DNA of 64,000 nucleotides. It comes from Actinomadura flavalba DSM 45200 (GTDB lineage: Bacteria; Actinomycetota; Actinomycetes; Streptosporangiales; Streptosporangiaceae). Positions 60,877 to 64,000 of this stretch are shown here, one piece after another. The notes below the pieces were generated by a model. The model was not told the DNA's origin. It saw only the letters and a list, made by a program, of their open reading frames with translations, and did not search any database. Numbering within the stretch: the first letter of the stretch is position 1; every line of letters begins with the position of its first letter. The DNA lies in NCBI RefSeq assembly GCF_000374305.1, contig NZ_KB894096.1, positions 186,001 to 250,000 on the forward strand, given 5' to 3'. The position numbers were made by a program, and so were the translations under genes.

Positions 60877-62295
60877 TCAGGCTCCGACCGGCTGGTGGGC
60901 GACGGGCGCGGCGTCGGCCGGGACGGACGGGTCGCGGCGCCGGAGGCCGGTCGCGACGACGATCGCGCCGAGCAGCGCCGTCACGAGCGGGACCAGCAGC
61001 GCCGCCCGCACCCCCGGCAGGCCCCCGCCCGCCGCGACGCCGACGACCGTCACGGCCGACAGGCCGAGCGCGGTGCCGAACTGGATCGAGGTGTAGAGCA
61101 GCCCGCCGGCCAGTCCCTGTTCGTGGTCGGGGACGCCCTCGGTCGCGGCCATCGTCAGCGGCGCGTAGGCGAGCGCGAACGACAGTCCGATGAGCAGCAT
61201 CGTGGGGAACATCGCCGCGTACACGGTGTCGGTGCCGACCGGGAGGAACAGCGCGTAGGCGGTGACCGCCAGCAGCGTCCCGCCGAACAGCACCCGCAGG
61301 TTGCCGAACCGGTTCACCAGGCGCGGCGTGAGCGTCGGCGCCAGGATCGTGTCGATGCCCGCGACGAGCAGCGCCAGGCCGGTCTGCAGCGGCGTCCAGC
61401 CCCGGACCTCCTGGAGGTAGAGGGTCGCGACGAACTGGAACCCGGCGAACGAGGCCAGGAACAGCATCGCGGTGACGTTGGCGCGCACCAGCCGCGCCGA
61501 CCGCAGGATGCCGAGCCGGACCAGCGGCTGGGGGTGCCGCCGCTCGACCACGACGAACACCGCGAGCAGCGCCGGGCCGAGGACGAGCAGCGCCGCCGTC
61601 AGCGCCGGGCCGTGCGAGGGGTTCTCCAGCCGGACGATGCCGTAGACGAGCGCGAGCATCGCGCCGGTGATGCTCAGCGCGCCGAGCGGGTCGAACCGTC
61701 CCGTCCGGGGCGTGCGCGGCTCGACGTCCAGCAGTGCCAGCGCGCCGAGCAGGATCAGCGAGGCCAGCACGACGGGCCCGAAGAACACCCAGCGCCAGCC
61801 GAGCGCGGTGAGCATCCCGCCCGCGACGACGCCGAGCGAGAACCCGCCCGCCGCCAGCCCCGCGTAGACGCCGAGCGCCTTGGTGCGCAGCGGGCCCTCG
61901 GGGAACGCGGACGTGAGCAGCGCCAGCCCGGCCGGGGCCATGAACGCCGACGCGACGCCGGTGGCGAAGCGGGCGAGCAGCAGCATCCAGCCCTCGGTGG
62001 CCAGCCCGCCCAGGCCCGAGAAGGCGATGAACACGCCCAGCCACAGCAGGAACATGCGGCGCCGGCCGAGCAGGTCGGCGGCGCGTCCGCCCAGCAGCAT
62101 GAACCCGCCGTAGCCGAGGACGTAGGCGCTGACGACGCCGCTGAGCACGCCGGTGGACAGGCCGAGGTCGGCGCGGATCGCGGGCAGCGCCACGTTGATC
62201 ATCGCGACGTCGATGCCCTCCAGGAACATCGCGCCGCCGAGGACCGCGAGGACGGCCCAGGCGCGTCCGCTGACGCGGTCGTGGGTGGTGGACAC
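60877..62295 (-). CDS. MFS transporter, DHA2-type drug exporter
   Basis: A 472-aa transporter with about 14 helices. Helix 1 reads FLEGIDVAMINVALPAI (the DHA2 D1 region) and motif A is GGRAADLLGRRRMFLLW. The C-terminal tail is hydrophilic. It should export drugs with the proton gradient. The start GTG at 62295 follows GGAAGGAG. The divergent HxlR regulator (start 62392) and a 9-9-9 dyad between them suggest drug-inducible control. Confidence 0.88.
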   Translation of the reverse strand: MSTTHDRVSGRAWAVLAVLGGAMFLEGIDVAMINVALPAIRADLGLSTGVLSGVVSAYVLGYGGFMLLGGRAADLLGRRRMFLLWLGVFIAFSGLGGLATEGWMLLLARFATGVASAFMAPAGLALLTSAFPEGPLRTKALGVYAGLAAGGFSLGVVAGGMLTALGWRWVFFGPVVLASLILLGALALLDVEPRTPRTGRFDPLGALSITGAMLALVYGIVRLENPSHGPALTAALLVLGPALLAVFVVVERRHPQPLVRLGILRSARLVRANVTAMLFLASFAGFQFVATLYLQEVRGWTPLQTGLALLVAGIDTILAPTLTPRLVNRFGNLRVLFGGTLLAVTAYALFLPVGTDTVYAAMFPTMLLIGLSFALAYAPLTMAATEGVPDHEQGLAGGLLYTSIQFGTALGLSAVTVVGVAAGGGLPGVRAALLVPLVTALLGAIVVATGLRRRDPSVPADAAPVAHQPVGA

Positions 62296-62340
62296 GGGTC
62301 CACTCCTTCCGGGGACGGGAAGGGCCGGTATCCCGAACGT

Positions 62341-62367
62341 GGGCCGGTTCCCTCTTGTAACCGGCCC
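62341..62367. promoter_or_regulatory. perfect 9-9-9 inverted repeat, candidate HxlR operator
   Basis: GGGCCGGTT (62341-62349), a 9-nt spacer and AACCGGCCC (62359-62367), in the 96-bp gap between the MFS exporter and the divergent HxlR gene. Confidence 0.7.
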
Positions 62368-62391
62368 CATCGTGGGACACCATCGGGAGGC

Positions 62392-62889
62392 ATGGAAGAC
62401 GGAACATCGACGTCACCCGGTTACCGCTGTGATACCGACCCGGGCGGCGAGGACTTCGACTACACGCACTGGGACGCCCGCGAGGACTGCGAGGTCCGGC
62501 AGATCCTCGACCGGGTCGCCGACAAGTGGTCGCTGCTGGTGATCGCGCTGCTGGAGCAGCGGTCGCTGCGCTTCACCGAGCTGCGCCGCATGATCGACGG
62601 CGTCAGCCAGCGGATGCTCACGCGAACGCTGCGCCATCTGGAGCGCGACGGCCTGGTCCGCCGGACCGTCCACCCGACGGTCCCGCCGCGCGTCGACTAC
62701 GAGCTGACCGAGCTGGGCGCGACCCTGCACACGACGATCAAGGCGCTCGTCACCTGGACCGAGGAGCACCAGGGCCAGATCGCCAGGGCCCGCGCCGACT
62801 ACGACGTGCGGGTGGCGGCCGAGCAGGCGGCGGCCGAACGGGCCGACGCCGACCGCGCGGAGGTCGCCCGCCTGGTCCGTCCCCGCTAG
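62392..62889 (+). CDS. HxlR-family transcriptional regulator
   Basis: A 165-aa winged-helix protein. The HxlR core (about 30-125) is CEVRQILDRVADKWSLLVIA, LRFTELRRMIDGVSQRMLTR, TLRHLERDGLVRRTVHPTVP and PRVDYELTELGATL. The C-terminal ~35 residues are an acidic/Ala-rich helix beyond the family's usual end. ATG 62392 has GGGAGG close upstream. It is presumably the repressor or activator of the divergent MFS exporter through the 62341 dyad. Confidence 0.9.
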   Translation: MEDGTSTSPGYRCDTDPGGEDFDYTHWDAREDCEVRQILDRVADKWSLLVIALLEQRSLRFTELRRMIDGVSQRMLTRTLRHLERDGLVRRTVHPTVPPRVDYELTELGATLHTTIKALVTWTEEHQGQIARARADYDVRVAAEQAAAERADADRAEVARLVRPR

Positions 62890-62933
62890 CCGTCCGTCCC
62901 GCGCGAGGGGTCGCCGGGCCGGAGAACGTCGGT

Positions 62934-62955
62934 GGAGCGTGCCACAATCGCGACC
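62934..62955 (+). promoter_or_regulatory. duplicated promoter/leader of the first GNAT gene
   Basis: GTGGAGCGTGCCACAATCGC just before the ATG at 62956 is nearly identical to the segment before the second GNAT gene (63480-63498), so the tandem duplication included the promoter. CACAAT/CAGAAT may be the -10. Confidence 0.5.
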
Positions 62956-63459
62956 ATGAACACCGTACGGCTCGAACCCTGGACCGAGGCCGACCTGCAC
63001 GTCCTGCACGCCGCCAACACCCCCGACGCGCGCCGCCACCTCGGCGGCGTCGAGCCCGCCGAGCAGATCCTCTCCCGGCACCGGCGCTACCTGGCCTTCG
63101 GCTCGTCCGGACCGGGCGCCATGTACCGCGTGCTCGTCGGTGACGAGCCCGGTTCGGTGGGCGTGATCGGATTCTGGGAGAAGGAGTGGCGGGGCGAGGT
63201 CGTCTACGAGACCGGCTGGACGATCGTCCCCGGGTGGCAGGGGAAGGGCATCGCCTCGGCGGCCGGACGGCTCGTGGTGGACGCGGCGCGGGCCGAGGGG
63301 CTGCACCGGTACCTGCACGCGTATCCCAGCGTGGACAACGCGGCGTCCAACGTCCTGTGCGGCAGGCTCGGCTTCACCCTGCTGGGCCCCACGGACTTCG
63401 AGTTCCCGCCCGGCTCGCTCATGCGCTGCAACGACTGGCGGCTCGACCTCACCGGCTGA
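62956..63459 (+). CDS. GNAT acetyltransferase, tandem copy 1
   Basis: A 167-aa RimJ/RimL-type N-acetyltransferase: VRLEPWTEADLHVLHAANTP, SVGVIGFWEKEWRG, YETGWTIVPGWQGKGIASAA (the acetyl-CoA loop, about 84-103), SVDNAASNVLCGRLGF and a C-terminal NDWRLDLTG. The substrate is unknown. It is a close paralogue of the next gene, sharing most of its second half at DNA level. ATG 62956 with no clear ribosome site, consistent with a short or absent leader. Confidence 0.88.
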   Translation: MNTVRLEPWTEADLHVLHAANTPDARRHLGGVEPAEQILSRHRRYLAFGSSGPGAMYRVLVGDEPGSVGVIGFWEKEWRGEVVYETGWTIVPGWQGKGIASAAGRLVVDAARAEGLHRYLHAYPSVDNAASNVLCGRLGFTLLGPTDFEFPPGSLMRCNDWRLDLTG

Positions 63460-63479
63460 GGGGCGCCTCCCCGGCTGTC

Positions 63480-63498
63480 GTGGAACGTGCCAGAATCG
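63480..63498 (+). promoter_or_regulatory. duplicated promoter/leader of the second GNAT gene
   Basis: GTGGAACGTGCCAGAATCG, a near copy of the segment at 62934. It lies just before the ATG at 63503, within the 43-bp gap between the two GNAT genes. Confidence 0.5.
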
Positions 63499-63502
63499 GC
63501 GG

Positions 63503-64000
63503 ATGCAGCCGGTACGCCTGGAACCGTGGACCACGGACGGCATCAACGTCCTGCACGCCCTCAACACGCCGGACGCGCGCCGCCACCTCGGCGGCGTCGA
63601 GACCCCGGACCGGCTGCTCGAACGGCACCGCCGCTACCTGGACCTGGCCGGGACCGCGCCCGGGATGATGTACCGCGTCCACGCCGGGGACGACGCGGTC
63701 GGCCTCATCGGCTTCTGGGAGCGGGAGTGGCGCGACGCCCTGGTCTACGAGACCGGCTGGGCGGTGGTGGCCGAGCACCACGGGCGCGGCATCGCCTCGG
63801 CGGCCGGGCGGCTGCTGGTGGACAGGGCCCGCGCTGACGGGCGGCACCGGCACCTGCACGCGTTCTCCTCGGTGGACAACGCGGCGTCCAACGCCCTGTG
63901 CGGCAGGCTCGGCTTCACCCTGCTGGGCGCCACGGAACTCGACTTCCCGCCCGGCACCCGGGGGCTCTGGAACGACTGGCGGCTCGACCTCACCGCGTGA
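63503..64000 (+). CDS. GNAT acetyltransferase, tandem copy 2
   Basis: A 165-aa paralogue of the preceding gene, complete to its TGA at the last three bases of the window. Shared blocks are NTPDARRHLGGVE, GLIGFWEREWRD, YETGWAVVAEHHGRGIASAA (acetyl-CoA loop) and SVDNAASNALCGRLGF. The N-terminal third and the C-terminus have diverged more (GTRGLWNDWRLDL). The duplication and the preserved leader suggest recent amplification, perhaps with substrate divergence. Confidence 0.88.
   Translation: MQPVRLEPWTTDGINVLHALNTPDARRHLGGVETPDRLLERHRRYLDLAGTAPGMMYRVHAGDDAVGLIGFWEREWRDALVYETGWAVVAEHHGRGIASAAGRLLVDRARADGRHRHLHAFSSVDNAASNALCGRLGFTLLGATELDFPPGTRGLWNDWRLDLTA

Overview
The window is 64 kb of very GC-rich DNA. 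Third codon positions are almost always G or C, GTG starts are common, promoters are sparse and intergenic gaps are small. Gene content (WYL, MmyB-type XRE, HxlR and Lrp regulators, DUF3040, DUF5996, a FadD32-like acyl-AMP ligase, rifampicin monooxygenases, an Rv2578c-type radical SAM protein) points to a chromosome of a filamentous actinomycete. An Actinomadura or Streptosporangiales relative is my guess; genus is not provable from this sequence. No rRNA, tRNA, CRISPR array or insertion sequence was seen. About 57 protein genes are supported, plus one short leader ORF.

0-10 kb: a ZIP metal transporter, a radical SAM protein enlarged by seven 31-residue repeats, a secreted GHL10 glycosidase-like lipoprotein, a DUF3040 protein, an anti-sigma-type ATPase, a DHA2 drug exporter, a zinc-free alcohol dehydrogenase-like oxidoreductase and a DUF5996 protein. 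A near-consensus SOS (LexA) box lies upstream of the radical SAM gene. 10.3-10.8 kb is filled by about 35 units of a degenerate 16-bp tandem repeat.

10.8-20 kb: a large AAA-like protein with a damaged P-loop, EamA and AI-2E transporters, an unrecognised protein, and a tightly coupled four-gene minus-strand sugar-phosphate operon (6-phospho-3-hexuloisomerase-like, triose-phosphate isomerase-like, sugar-phosphate epimerase, HAD hydrolase). 20.5-24.5 kb: a fatty-acid desaturase, a FadD32-like acyl-AMP ligase and a secreted antigen-85-like esterase. 24.6-33.3 kb: small enzymes with local regulators, an orphan NarL-type histidine kinase, and an RNA-repair pair (HD/kinase plus RNA ligase) whose ligase appears to lack its central motifs.

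34.0-36.2 kb holds the most striking gene: a single polypeptide joining a class I terpene synthase to a complete cytochrome P450. 36.5-46.5 kb is a series of divergent regulator/effector pairs: MFS/MarR; TetR with a Rox-like monooxygenase facing an antibiotic-resistance ABC-F protein, with two matching operators and a 17-codon leader peptide; SDR/XRE; and WYL/epoxide hydrolase.

47.4-50 kb: a tyrosine recombinase diverges from a zinc-finger/coiled-coil protein. Between them is a perfect 13-7-13 inverted repeat with the geometry of a Cre/loxP-type core site. 50-55 kb: a PLP dehydratase with its Lrp regulator, an ACR3-like transporter, a second Rox monooxygenase carrying a perfect 19-bp rifamycin-associated element, and an atypical class A beta-lactamase. 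55.6-64 kb: a DUF1801 protein, a gene-poor stretch with a 121-bp duplication, a secreted trypsin-like protease, a TetR/SDR pair with twin operators, a WYL/VOC pair, an MFS/HxlR pair, and two tandemly duplicated GNAT acetyltransferases ending at the last base.

Overall the window reads as an accessory chromosomal arm organised as many small self-regulated modules. Several independent antibiotic-defence functions (two Rox enzymes, ABC-F, beta-lactamase, three DHA2 exporters) occur in it, but no intact mobile element or complete biosynthetic cluster.
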